From the IMG/VR virus record IMGVR_UViG_3300025120_000258, positions 1 through 33,688 of that record: DNA of 33,688 bases; one strand, given 5' to 3'. The translations under genes and the position numbers were made by a program. How positions within the stretch are numbered: the first letter of the stretch is position 1; every line of letters begins with the position of its first letter. Shown here in pieces: positions 24,001-30,805 of this stretch. The notes under the pieces are model-generated. The model saw nothing but the letters and a program-made list of their open reading frames with translations. It had not been told where the DNA came from and ran no database searches. The stretch comes from a virus.

Positions 24001-24871
24001 TCCAGTTATAAAAGCTTTATTATTAAATAGAGGAGTACAATGGAAAAGACATGGTGGTGTTGAAAATGGAGGACCTGTTGAATATCTAGAATGGAAAATA
24101 ACATATAATACAGAGGGTCGTGATTTTAATGCGGGTGATAGAATACAATTCCAATTATTTGGTAGTATGACAAAAACTGGTGGTAATAGAAGTTATTTAA
24201 ATGTCTTTTACCCTCAAGGATATGAATCCAGACAAGGAGAAAAATATTATTTACCAACAAACTATACAGTTGTAGGAGCATACGATTCAGCTGATGGAGA
24301 TAACACAGCATCAGCACCCTATTGGGAGTTTTCAGGTTCTGAATTAGACCATATAGAAATGGCATCTCCAAACTTTAATGAAGCTTATGGATCAGGATTT
24401 ACTCAAGGATATTTACCTTATGAAGCGGGTAATTCTCAATACTTTGAAGGTGGATTTGAACCTACAAATACTAAATTTCCAAGAATTACTAAACCACTTC
24501 AATTTAGAGTCAATGATGAAATAAGATTTGTAAATAACGAAACATATAATTATACTATTACAGCAGTAACTCCACCAGAAGAAAATATTAGTAGTACAGG
24601 GCAAGGAAAAGTTAAACTTAAACTAAATAAACCAGTTAATGGTGCTATTGATAAAAATTTCTTTTTAGTTAGAAGACCTACTGATGATGCAAGTATAGCA
24701 TATTTAAATTTAGATTATCCATATGATGCTGATATTACAAATGTTAATTTATCATCATCTGAATATTCTTCGGCAGGATTAATTTTACCAACATTCCCTT
24801 CAGAATTTATTAATGTTAGTGCTTCTCAAATAGTAAATAATTTAATTTCTAAAGGAATAATAAAATCTTAA
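15074..24871 (+). CDS. Giant gp7-like baseplate wedge/adhesin, 3,265 residues
   Basis: The N-terminal part is of phage wedge type: beta-rich start, then YDNVWTYTKDITNKFDADNR (near residue 446) and KRLYKRIYHNIPYLLKTKGT with AGIRALITAYGIP (about 545-580), the KGT...GIP pattern of gp7/tail-protein-I-like proteins. A LamG-like beta-sandwich follows (about 639-835, with SFQELRYYVNEIS), then FFDNSLFKMIKDFTPARTSL (about 1042-1061). The remaining 2,200 residues are Ser/Thr/Asn/Gly-rich beta modules like those of adhesins, with only about nine cysteines in the whole protein. T4 gp7 has 1,032 residues, so this is about three times longer. It probably joins the wedge to receptor binding. It ends in a short helix (ASQIVNNLISKGI). 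The frame is open throughout, with no frameshift seen. Confidence 0.75.
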   Translation: MKLKTTVTPILDSQTFEFQTYEDSDERLIIQTNLDTAFTASVDYIEYYIYNPNNVLVYPSTTVPLEQYNIKEGDVLLDPELNLETRGFDIGTYQISYNFYRKQLSSNVTEKYFISEISSDRTEIRLDSNVIVNELIISSSNSFIQTRENSEYFVDFYLNFGNNKTVIANNIQLDIDEGIDPTLLIKLYEPLPSNFSLKDELWVVTELSAPQAYKVVFPFDPIIEDDFTYLAGPNYSLNITQQTGTPSEPFSYSTLLNSDITSSINQIQSLLNEKEININIDYENYGNFINFSSAQTRLENFYYKVGLIQSASNDLENFYGQVSSGTVNQQFFSASTATLKNQINDIIKNFDGYEYFLYFNSGSLYSYPKSNTEPPFQLYATGSAQVLTWLGSANPNSAEYGGQALSASNYDENNRDWLYFSIPEYLRDDSANKKYELFVDMVGQYYDNVWTYTKDITNKFDADNRLDYGISKDLVADAIRDFSVKLYSNNFNTDDLFTAFLGLTPSGSAFPFPTMTGSLPTPSGYEYVDTKISASNDIMPLNDVNKRLYKRIYHNIPYLLKTKGTVAGIRALITAYGIPDTILRINEFGGKDRNEAQDYDLKQNVFNYAFNTGPSANNYISSSLQANSKFPVQSGDNKARTIQLRFKSPTLPLPVNNVASSDIRPLQSLWSTDDGGNLVLEYTGSGLISGSYSGSIPDPYDTYGTLKWIPAQGDNPDLSASVYLPFFNGDWWSVQMNVNENPTSSLYAANEIDGKIGFNESSSIVGFDNSFFNQATKGFLNKNLNVVFNDGTTYTPFSGSFQELRYYVNEISQSCFYDYTVNPYSNEGNGINSTPDQQFFRAALGTQLDTGSRTSIHPRVTGSAVQITQSFATNSEFYLDVPSDRDSQWVTNVEDIFQDQVVAGMKNRITEKIILKSSSLAEAPYGYNENSPDSTGDILPTQGRITASILSPMRSLQQNSFTSQSYTPNVDYLEVAFSPANQINDDINAQLGYFNIGDYIGDPRFVSSSDYSYPDLNRLRDAYFEKYIDSYDIVDFIRLIKFFDNSLFKMIKDFTPARTSLASGVVVKQHLLERNRQRPPQVSSSNETLEALVVNLPKDYSSGSLDYPQYSTSGSAIYKFTGGAGGSVNKWNGLQTYQLTSTHILAGTELINNVTSDTINWPDSSFTYANVSASAVTAKNGTIDVMLGPARGSVNSRASIEKLPFQTSSSLTEFRVGDTIIANGSDFSASLTGQIVITVDTNILEQLIFPSNRFNITQSYNIVGTERSPNEYSVINSTYFNYSSSQFLSASYQGRGFEEITSQHEFYDGEFSGSKIVATTQSLNPGCSPYLNVVDKGARYNPLFFNGEINYSEQGSVSLKTFNNPNNEPIDGFAWIYSQKITNQQLLAETGADPNYNYVFSIKLSRRDLDGNDVTDYLEIGTEIEVNMPSAPTFGGGIPTYLIQGIIPEANSVRLRIAIEKGDNKASDPIIVSENLLYSRENISSPAVGDIYFKDSQSSANFIDPYSLENIIIPAYSENNIDSQVYFASASIASGSGEGTLEVSYKSRTAGNVSILYNYSGAAQISSNGTSSQYRFNVDGSTALINPITGELPSVGTLLDINLRTQGESFFPITSSANGGSENWSLVVETTYTSSDSNRNDSDLRQQNVFKSDTSLNQTEFVVVYSTPQSASLQFPKYNSPTTNSVGGTNPWYGPQGLIGQPGPLNLGLPNLSMGIGTPSEGGVFDRILAQGMLNVENNDAYLQFEATGEDVLVSSGSSGKRLANISKDPFRYSSYNLYRTPNVPLNFSMSFFYSASSLGDGSSASPITSSGGVHNGQGYNPNNAGNTSQALTLTSTGSGAVGLSARTFFVETGSGHTTLTDAINAFPLLPSSSFGQVFSEGNFFGAQISPQSQAGTTLKSNAQLTTNWGKFDIGLSNAFNMKYYPLKNVEDNTLAGVGRIGRNGGLIPITEVPYDTSDPKFNALYRANGAYTTKLTGSNAASGGGTNEVLSGIFTPPTQFEGVSPPVFAEELNNLIPGNSGSVEYNQSLLTASLLTRPAGHPKIAINGSASLSYNFGKFQFAGTPTTTPIKTMTPLSGSDLQTGNGTWNPTTGDIYWQASASTGDGAYSIGEVNGSYNWDEWEFLARNNSSTGFNFNFLTSLQPYYDFEIFCYVPTGVTFNATASVQHSTGSDYRIATQECYPLVQANGASFNITNPSTGQTESVQLYKIQLIFGISNEIIPRSRVVTDGPFRARLAIESSVDFSYYVDEWDVRAVIMRYQKDDEVNGSFDGTSYAFTGDGTITGTGLGASNDLQIFQTANSNVIQSGSVHVSALLKYTGSVYDTATSNTASVDIVLTSSLSQSYDIYPGAVIDIENSASNAVGTFSNFTPYNSTSNTSSTLNLAGGMYYMQYSMSNYSASFTENYDFQFIADSNQGITVTQTLLQGTVSTANPTASIYPQIYLGNTSDRTTFGEIVQFESGEVPFTRAANTSSTGYYSFSGSFIPIGRDGWQLNDSLRMAFNVQREGSNIGITIVSSSLGISPGQSIYSPLTASVNPNVFRVPTITQFSIPTFYQNGVLPFRLALDCQPLLNNYNASRKSGYIMDVDYSNESGPIIPVNQNQILENVAVRAAVPDSNYSSQAWTIPRYSGSRSICNQINVFTYGDIGTYGQLPNIESRLAYFAYFESIVNPYPLYNNATQLNVAYLIDEQENALPPSLGGQSYEIMNTLYPPESEVSVQVNSGSNILQELNGPQNIKSVGQRYEPISFSQTSSNGYTNKIPLSGSGRISVYDNVGSAAAKTFYAMSIMGGGVTDASDIAELIGNPYIDGNSAANSEFYRLRPTASIVTASYNNTDSGPLPPLAVYSNGTFCFTSSVDNVAGQPLKNPQTIYGETTFVTSFLYESDTDEMRIMLGCKRLPGGGGSNNFTNFNLVDIELTAYYLGQSRYCGSVLGALENGGGWRSGVMVKFITPTGGESTTVQQDSSKRYNMLFEDPVIKALLLNRGVQWKRHGGVENGGPVEYLEWKITYNTEGRDFNAGDRIQFQLFGSMTKTGGNRSYLNVFYPQGYESRQGEKYYLPTNYTVVGAYDSADGDNTASAPYWEFSGSELDHIEMASPNFNEAYGSGFTQGYLPYEAGNSQYFEGGFEPTNTKFPRITKPLQFRVNDEIRFVNNETYNYTITAVTPPEENISSTGQGKVKLKLNKPVNGAIDKNFFLVRRPTDDASIAYLNLDYPYDADITNVNLSSSEYSSAGLILPTFPSEFINVSASQIVNNLISKGIIKS

Positions 24872-24880
24872 AAAAATCAT

Positions 24881-24913
24881 ATATTTATGACATATAACAA
24901 TATTTATATAAAA
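24881..24913 (+). promoter_or_regulatory. Tandem late-promoter motifs L5a and L5b
   Basis: ATATTTATGACATA (24881-24894) is followed by ATATTTATATAAAA (24900-24913), the second ending 8 bases before the ATG at 24922. Both keep the ATATTTAT half; the downstream half is degenerate. This is the only doubled copy in the window. Confidence 0.5.
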
Positions 24914-24921
24914 ATACAACA

Positions 24922-25590
24922 ATGGGATATTTAAATAACGCAGTAGTAACAGTTGACGCTATATTAACTACAAAAGGAAGAGAATTATTAGCAAGAAATG
25001 ATGGTTCTTTTCAAATTACACAATTCGCTTTAGCTGATGATGAAATTGATTATACACTTTATAATCCAAATCACCCATCTGGTTCCGCATATTATGGTGA
25101 AGCAATTGATAATATGCCTCTATTAGAAGCATTTCCAAGTGAAAACCAAATAATGAAATATAAATTAACAACATTACCTAGAGGCACAGCTAAATTACCT
25201 GTACTAGATTTAGGTTATGCTGGTATTGTATTAAAACAAGGTGCACAATTATCAATTACACCACAAACATTAAATTACTTAGGTAATGAACAAATTTTTG
25301 AAACATCAGGATATAGTGCAACTATTGGAGATGTAAGATTAATGAATACTTTTGTTGGACAAGGTATACAAACTGACGCAGCAATAACAGCAAATGCAAC
25401 AGCTACTACTACTATTGGTACTAGTATTTCTAAAACTGTAATAGGTACTCAAATTAATTTAACAGCAACAACTGTTAATACTTTATTTGGTAGTTTAACT
25501 CAATTAAAAACAACTTTAACAGTAACAGGTTTAGATAGTGGTGCAAGATTAACAATCCCAGTAACAGTAACTCAACAAGCATTAAATTAA
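24922..25590 (+). CDS. Virion structural protein, 222 residues
   Basis: The product starts MGYLNNAVVTVDAILTTKGR with FALADDEIDYTLYN and NMPLLEAFPSENQIMKYKL, a pattern I associate with structural proteins of marine T4-like phages, where an N-terminal helix-beta unit precedes a beta-rich end. The second half is rich in T, A, I and V. It lies at the head of the fibre operon behind the doubled late motif and six bases before the next structural gene. The position on the virion is not clear: neck, baseplate rim or fibre base are all possible. Confidence 0.7.
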   Translation: MGYLNNAVVTVDAILTTKGRELLARNDGSFQITQFALADDEIDYTLYNPNHPSGSAYYGEAIDNMPLLEAFPSENQIMKYKLTTLPRGTAKLPVLDLGYAGIVLKQGAQLSITPQTLNYLGNEQIFETSGYSATIGDVRLMNTFVGQGIQTDAAITANATATTTIGTSISKTVIGTQINLTATTVNTLFGSLTQLKTTLTVTGLDSGARLTIPVTVTQQALN

Positions 25591-25596
25591 TAAGAT

Positions 25597-26649
25597 ATGG
25601 CATTTAAAAGATTAGATCCTGAAGATTTTGTAGTAAGTTCAGATTCGGTAACATCAACAGTATGGAGTAATAATGCTCCCTCACTAAATTCTTACTTTAG
25701 TTCTTCAATTCAAAAAGAAGGTGCCTCTGGTCCTTTTTATATTAGCATATATAATACAGCATCTACAGATCCACAATCTGAAGTACAATTTCAAATTGCT
25801 TATGGAAATAAAAATGGTGGTGGAGGAGTAGATTATGATGGAGCAGTGCCAAATGTATCATCTACTTCAACAATTTATGGTCAATATAGAGCTTTAGTAT
25901 TAGAAGATGAAAATGCACAATTTATCTGGGGTGCAGATTTTACTGGAAGTGATGATAATGATTTTTATGCTATAAGTATAGAAAGAGCAAGGTATAAGCA
26001 AACATTATTACCTGGAGCTACAAATATTGTATTAAAAGCAGACGGTTCTTCAAACTCAGCTTTACATTTAACAGATAATTCAAATATGGTATCAACCCCT
26101 GATTTTTATGGTACAACTAGAGTTTACCAATTAATTAGTGGGTCTGATGGTTCTTCATTTGATGGAGGAACAGGATATACAACAAATAGTGGTTCTTATG
26201 GATGGGTTCTTCCTGATATTTCAACAATTTTACTAAATCCTTTTGCTTTAGCTAATACAAATGGTCAGGGTATTGGTTTAACTACAACAACTACTAATAA
26301 TAACAATTCTCAAAACCCAGAAGCATTATATCAAGTATTTTCTTCATCAGGAGCAGATACAGCAATACCTAATGTTTTTGAAGCTAATTCACAAGAAACT
26401 TTAACTTCTGATTTTGTATTTATTAGAACAAGAAATACAGAATTTAATTATTCAGAAAATCCAACATTTATATCTGGATCTACTGGTGAAGTAATTTATA
26501 CTTATTTTATAAATAACCCAACTGTATTTCCAACAACTATTGGTATGTATAACGATTCAAATGAATTATTAGCAGTAGCTAAACTGTCAAAACCATTGCA
26601 AAAAGATTTTACAAAAGAAGCTCTAGTAAGAGTGAAACTAGATTTCTAA
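25597..26649 (+). CDS. Virion structural protein A with shared C-terminal domain
   Basis: The 350-residue product is all-beta, starting MAFKRLDPEDFVVSSDSV. The last 70 residues (EFNYSENPTFISGST... TTIGMYNDSNELLAVAKLSKP) match the end of the next gene product (EFNYSTNPTIVSGST... TTVGLYDNNYNLLAVGKLAKP), so the two are paralogues or share an assembly domain. The N-termini are also alike in form (KRLDPEDFVVS and KQLNSQDLIVS). A poly-Thr/Asn run (TTTTTNNNNS) sits near residue 230. Probably a fibre or baseplate-peripheral protein. Confidence 0.7.
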   Translation: MAFKRLDPEDFVVSSDSVTSTVWSNNAPSLNSYFSSSIQKEGASGPFYISIYNTASTDPQSEVQFQIAYGNKNGGGGVDYDGAVPNVSSTSTIYGQYRALVLEDENAQFIWGADFTGSDDNDFYAISIERARYKQTLLPGATNIVLKADGSSNSALHLTDNSNMVSTPDFYGTTRVYQLISGSDGSSFDGGTGYTTNSGSYGWVLPDISTILLNPFALANTNGQGIGLTTTTTNNNNSQNPEALYQVFSSSGADTAIPNVFEANSQETLTSDFVFIRTRNTEFNYSENPTFISGSTGEVIYTYFINNPTVFPTTIGMYNDSNELLAVAKLSKPLQKDFTKEALVRVKLDF

Positions 26650-26654
26650 AATGA

Positions 26655-27770
26655 ATGAGCGCTTACAAACAACTAAACTCGCAAGACTTAATTGTATCTC
26701 CATTTGAAGTAAACAAAGGTTTTTACTTTCAAGGGGGTGAAGCCCTAACTGGGTCCGATGTACAAATTGGCAGATATCTAGGAAGAAGTGGCGATTGGCT
26801 AACTTCAGGAAGTATCCCTGGTACGGGTAGCCAAATTTTTAATAATAATGGTAATTTACCTGGGACTACCCAATACCCTATTGTTTTAATATATAATCAA
26901 ATTCAACAACTTTATTATGGAAATTACATATCTGGAAGTGGTGGATTTATGGGCGATGCTATTACATCTAGCATAGCTTTAGGAGCTGATGAAAATGGAA
27001 ATAGACGTATTGGTAAAATACAATCAACGAATTTTTATGATTACCCCCAAACAACTTTATGGCCTAATAGAGATTTTCCAACAGCAAGTGCTGCAACAGG
27101 ATCAGTACCAATTGGGGTAATATCAATTCCTACAAAATTATACGGTGATTATATCCAACCTCAATCTTTTTTAATAAAACATAATACAAGTGGATCTATT
27201 GGAGACGATGGAGAAGGAAGATTGTATTATAACTTTAATAATGTTAATAATGATCCCGCACAATATATGATGGGTAATATTATTTATGAACATGGTATAA
27301 TTACTTTATTTGATTCAAAATTAGTAGGTCAAGATTATCAAATAGGTTATGGACAAACCGCATCATATGGAAATACTATATATGGTACTCAAGAAATTGA
27401 AACAGAACTTTTTATAGATGCTTTTATTAATGATAGAGAAGTTACAATGTCATTTTCTAGTTCATACAAGTTATTTGAAACCCAATATCAAGTAACTATA
27501 AATGAAGATGAATTTAATTATTCTACTAACCCAACAATAGTAAGTGGAAGTACATTCCCGGTTAATTTAACAGAGTCAGCACCTTCATTAACATCTTCTT
27601 ATTATGGAAGACCTTTAGATTTTTCAACAGGATCTTATTTTGAACCTTATATAACCACAGTAGGTTTATATGATAATAATTATAATTTATTAGCAGTAGG
27701 AAAATTAGCAAAACCCTTACAGGCCTCTAGTGTAACAGATACTACAATTCTAGTAAATATAGATAGATAG
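26655..27770 (+). CDS. Virion structural protein B, paralogue of the preceding gene
   Basis: The 371-residue product starts MSAYKQLNSQDLIVSPFEVN and ends with the same domain as the product of the gene at 25597, with an insertion of about 17 residues before TTVGLYD. The middle part differs fully. An out-of-frame ATG at 26651 leads quickly to a stop, so the ATG at 26655 is used. It is followed by late motif L6. The pair probably arose by duplication with divergence of the exposed parts, as in fibre or whisker-type proteins. Confidence 0.7.
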   Translation: MSAYKQLNSQDLIVSPFEVNKGFYFQGGEALTGSDVQIGRYLGRSGDWLTSGSIPGTGSQIFNNNGNLPGTTQYPIVLIYNQIQQLYYGNYISGSGGFMGDAITSSIALGADENGNRRIGKIQSTNFYDYPQTTLWPNRDFPTASAATGSVPIGVISIPTKLYGDYIQPQSFLIKHNTSGSIGDDGEGRLYYNFNNVNNDPAQYMMGNIIYEHGIITLFDSKLVGQDYQIGYGQTASYGNTIYGTQEIETELFIDAFINDREVTMSFSSSYKLFETQYQVTINEDEFNYSTNPTIVSGSTFPVNLTESAPSLTSSYYGRPLDFSTGSYFEPYITTVGLYDNNYNLLAVGKLAKPLQASSVTDTTILVNIDR

Positions 27771-27773
27771 CTA

Positions 27774-27787
27774 ATATTTATAATAAA
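27774..27787 (+). promoter_or_regulatory. Late-promoter motif L6
   Basis: ATATTTATAATAAA ends 12 bases before the ATG of the repeat-fibre gene at 27800. Confidence 0.65.
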
Positions 27788-27799
27788 CAAGTATATAAA

Positions 27800-30766
27800 A
27801 TGGCAAAAGTACTTAATTACGAATCACAAATACAACAAGGAGAATTAGTTCAATCATGGCATGTATCACAATCAGTTGATGCATTTACTGGTGTTCAAGA
27901 TTATGCAATATCAATATCTGGTTCTGTTAATTTAACAAGTTCATTAACTATAAAACCAGATAATTTATTAACTACTGGTCAAAATTATTTACTAACCTAT
28001 AATAATACTACTGGTCAAGTATTTAAAGCTTTATCTTCAAGCATACAAGCAGCATCAACTCAAACAGTATATAGAACGGGATCAAGTGATAATAATATAA
28101 TTCCTAATAAATTTGGTGTTTTTGACAACACTGGTACTAATTCTTCAATAGCTTCAGGTAATTTAAATAAAATTAATTCTAATTGTACTTTTATAGGAGG
28201 AGGTATTAGCAATACTGCATCAGAGCATGCTTGTTTTTCTATTATTGGAGCAGGACAAAGCAATACTATTTCAGCCAGTATGTGCTCATTTATTGGATCT
28301 GGAAATAATAATTGTATTTTAGCATCTCTTAGTGGTTCCTTTAATAAGGCAAATGCAATTGTTGGAGGTTCTAATAATAAAATTCTTCGTGGAGAATGTA
28401 ATATTATTGGAAGTGGAGAATATAATATAATAGGTATTGATGCTTCTAATATTCTTCCTGGTGCTAGATATGCATTTATTGGTGCTGGTGTTAGAAATTC
28501 GGCTTCACGTGAAGCATGTTGTTCATTTATAGGTGGAGGATGTGGTAATAGTGTTTGTGGTTACCTAAATTTTATAGGAGGAGGTGAAAATAATTGCACC
28601 CAAGATCATCATACAACTATAGTAGGTGGAGGTAATAACATAGTAAATGGCGAATATGGATTTATAGGTGGTGGTTTTGTTAATCAAATTAATTTAGAAG
28701 ATTTTCAAGTAATAGTAGGAGGTTCTAATAACTGTATTACTGATAATGGCTGTAATAGCTTTATTGGGGGAGGGTGTAGAAATAAAATATGTTCAGTTTC
28801 AGGTCTTCCAAATTATTGCTCACCTTTTTCTTCTATATTAGGAGGGTGTCAAAATGCAATAGGTAATGGTTGTTTTGATGCTCACTTTAGTGTAATTGGA
28901 GGTGGTCAATCTAACACATCTTCAGCCTGTTACAGTGGTGTTTTTAGTGGTTTAAGTAATTATATTTGTAATGGCCATTATAGTACAATTGTAGGAGGTA
29001 CTTTAAACACTGCATCATCAGCATGTAGTTTTATAGGAGGTGGAAAATGTAATAAAGTAGATACTCAATCTCCCTCATCTGTAATAGGAGGTGGTACTAA
29101 TAACACTATAATATCAGCAAGCCATGGAGCTGTATTTTCAGGAATAAATAATTCAGTAAAAGAAATGTGTGGTTTTATAGGTGGTGGTCATAGTAATATC
29201 ATACAAATATCAGCTAATAACTTAGGATATAATGTTATAGGTGGTGGCCAATGCAACGAAGCTGCATGTGGAGGTTCTGCCGTATTAGGAGGGGCTCAAA
29301 ATGATGCTAATGGATGTCTCTCATTTATAGGTGGTGGTTTCTTTAACAAAAATGATATGTGTTATGGAGTTATAGCTGGGGGGTGTCAAAACAAATTAGC
29401 AACAGCAAAATGTAGATCTTCTATTGTTGGGGGTGCTTTAAATACAATATCAAGTAGTTTTTCATTTATAGGAGGAGGTTATGCAAATACATCATCAGGA
29501 GGTAATTATAATGTTATTGTAGGTGGTTTTGATAATGTATCATTTGCGGCATGTAGTTTTATTGGAGCTGGTTCAGGTAGTTTTATTAGTGGAAGTAATG
29601 ATCATGCATCATTTATTGGAGCGGGTAAAGGAAATAAAATTCAAGGACATTTAAATTTAGGTTCTTCTTATAGTGCTATTGTAGCAGGAGATAGAAATTT
29701 AATTACAGGAGCATCTGCATCAATTGATGGTAATAATTTTATAGGTGCAGGTCAACTAAATAAAATTGAAGAATTTTCACATAATTCCTCTATTGTTGGT
29801 GGTTTTTCTAACTTTATTTGTAATACTTCTACATATGGGAGAGGGTTTGATAATTCAATTTTAGGTGGAAGTCAAAATTATATAATAGGACATATTGGAT
29901 GCTTTGCATATAATACTATTACAGGTGGTAAAGATAATAAAATTATAGCAAACTCAGGATCGATTTCAGGTTCGTTTAATGGTAGTAATTCTATATTAGG
30001 GGGAAGTTTTAATTGTATTTCAATTGAACCCAATTGCAGTGCATGTTGGAAAGGAAGTAATACTATTGTTGGAGGTGCTTTTAACAAAATATGTGATTCT
30101 AAAATTACTGATATTACAAAGCATAATACTATTATTGGCGGCACTAGTAACAGAATATCAGGATCCGTACAATCAAATATTATTGGAGGAAATGGTAATA
30201 TTATAAGAAACTCAAAGGCAAGTGCAATTTTAGGTGGTTGTAATATTAGTATAGTACCAGCAAGTAAGGCATGTAATTTTGTTATAGCTGCAACTTGTGA
30301 TTACACAATTGATCCATGTAATAATACATTTTATACTTGTAATGCTGTTATAAATGGGTCTTTAGTTAAATCTTCTGGTACATTTAAAATAAACCACCCT
30401 AACTCAGATTTATCTGCCACACATGATTTATACCATAGTTTTGTTGAATCACCTACAGCAGGAGATAACATTTATAGATTTTCTGTTACAACTATTAATA
30501 ATGAAGCAGAAATTATATTACCTGAATATTATAGATATTTAAATAAAGATAGCCAATTGTGGGTTAGTGCAGACGGACATTTTGGAAAAGCTTTCGGTTT
30601 AGTAAATATTAGTGCTACTAAAATTAAAATTACATCAAATGAAGATGGTAAATATAATATAATGTTAGTAGGAACTAGAAAAGATACGGCGGCAACTAAT
30701 GCATGGAAAGGTGTTGTACGTGAAAAAACAGAAACAGAAAAATTAAATTACAAAAATAACTTGTAA
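27800..30766 (+). CDS. Cysteine-rich repeat tail fibre/adhesin, 988 residues
   Basis: The product has an N-terminal domain (residues 1-125), about 39 repeats of the form (S/T/A)-(F/I/V)-I-G-G-G-x-x-N-x-(I/A) spaced by 15-25 residues (about 131-820), and a C-terminal domain starting TFKINHPNSD (861-988) with LYHSFVESP, ILPEYYRYLNKD and MLVGTRKD. That last domain is known from ends of phage fibres and trimeric adhesins. The repeats resemble YadA-head-like left-handed beta-rolls. About 40 cysteines occur, nearly all in the repeats, unlike the other virion proteins here. It is very likely the receptor-binding fibre. The repeats are diverged in sequence and not recent copies. Confidence 0.85.
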   Translation: MAKVLNYESQIQQGELVQSWHVSQSVDAFTGVQDYAISISGSVNLTSSLTIKPDNLLTTGQNYLLTYNNTTGQVFKALSSSIQAASTQTVYRTGSSDNNIIPNKFGVFDNTGTNSSIASGNLNKINSNCTFIGGGISNTASEHACFSIIGAGQSNTISASMCSFIGSGNNNCILASLSGSFNKANAIVGGSNNKILRGECNIIGSGEYNIIGIDASNILPGARYAFIGAGVRNSASREACCSFIGGGCGNSVCGYLNFIGGGENNCTQDHHTTIVGGGNNIVNGEYGFIGGGFVNQINLEDFQVIVGGSNNCITDNGCNSFIGGGCRNKICSVSGLPNYCSPFSSILGGCQNAIGNGCFDAHFSVIGGGQSNTSSACYSGVFSGLSNYICNGHYSTIVGGTLNTASSACSFIGGGKCNKVDTQSPSSVIGGGTNNTIISASHGAVFSGINNSVKEMCGFIGGGHSNIIQISANNLGYNVIGGGQCNEAACGGSAVLGGAQNDANGCLSFIGGGFFNKNDMCYGVIAGGCQNKLATAKCRSSIVGGALNTISSSFSFIGGGYANTSSGGNYNVIVGGFDNVSFAACSFIGAGSGSFISGSNDHASFIGAGKGNKIQGHLNLGSSYSAIVAGDRNLITGASASIDGNNFIGAGQLNKIEEFSHNSSIVGGFSNFICNTSTYGRGFDNSILGGSQNYIIGHIGCFAYNTITGGKDNKIIANSGSISGSFNGSNSILGGSFNCISIEPNCSACWKGSNTIVGGAFNKICDSKITDITKHNTIIGGTSNRISGSVQSNIIGGNGNIIRNSKASAILGGCNISIVPASKACNFVIAATCDYTIDPCNNTFYTCNAVINGSLVKSSGTFKINHPNSDLSATHDLYHSFVESPTAGDNIYRFSVTTINNEAEIILPEYYRYLNKDSQLWVSADGHFGKAFGLVNISATKIKITSNEDGKYNIMLVGTRKDTAATNAWKGVVREKTETEKLNYKNNL
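28187..30246 (+). repeat. About 39 diverged coding repeats of an IGGG-x-x-N motif
   Basis: The DNA repeats a core like TTTATAGGAGGAGGT (Phe-Ile-Gly-Gly-Gly) with many synonymous changes. I counted about 39 copies by eye in the translated protein, at variable spacing. The first copy is TFIGGGISN near residue 130 and the last AILGGCN near residue 810. Confidence 0.8.
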
Positions 30767-30784
30767 AGTCTAAAATTATTACGT

Positions 30785-30798
30785 ATATTTATAACAAA
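30785..30798 (+). promoter_or_regulatory. Late-promoter motif L7
   Basis: ATATTTATAACAAA ends 7 bases before the ATG of the sulfotransferase gene at 30806, placing that gene in the late class. Confidence 0.65.
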
Positions 30799-30805
30799 TA
30801 GTATT

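Noticed and set aside
26651-26705. Alternative start ATG at 26651 for structural protein B
   Set aside because: It is out of frame with the 371-residue product and reaches a stop after fewer than 20 codons.
29878-30206. Overlapping ORFs in other frames of the repeat fibre (plus and minus)
   Set aside because: The repeated DNA core gives long open frames in other phases by repetition; only the main frame has terminal domains.
27800-30766. Diversity-generating retroelement target or CRISPR-like array in the repeat gene
   Set aside because: No reverse transcriptase or template repeat is visible in the window, and the repeats are coding, diverged and unevenly spaced.
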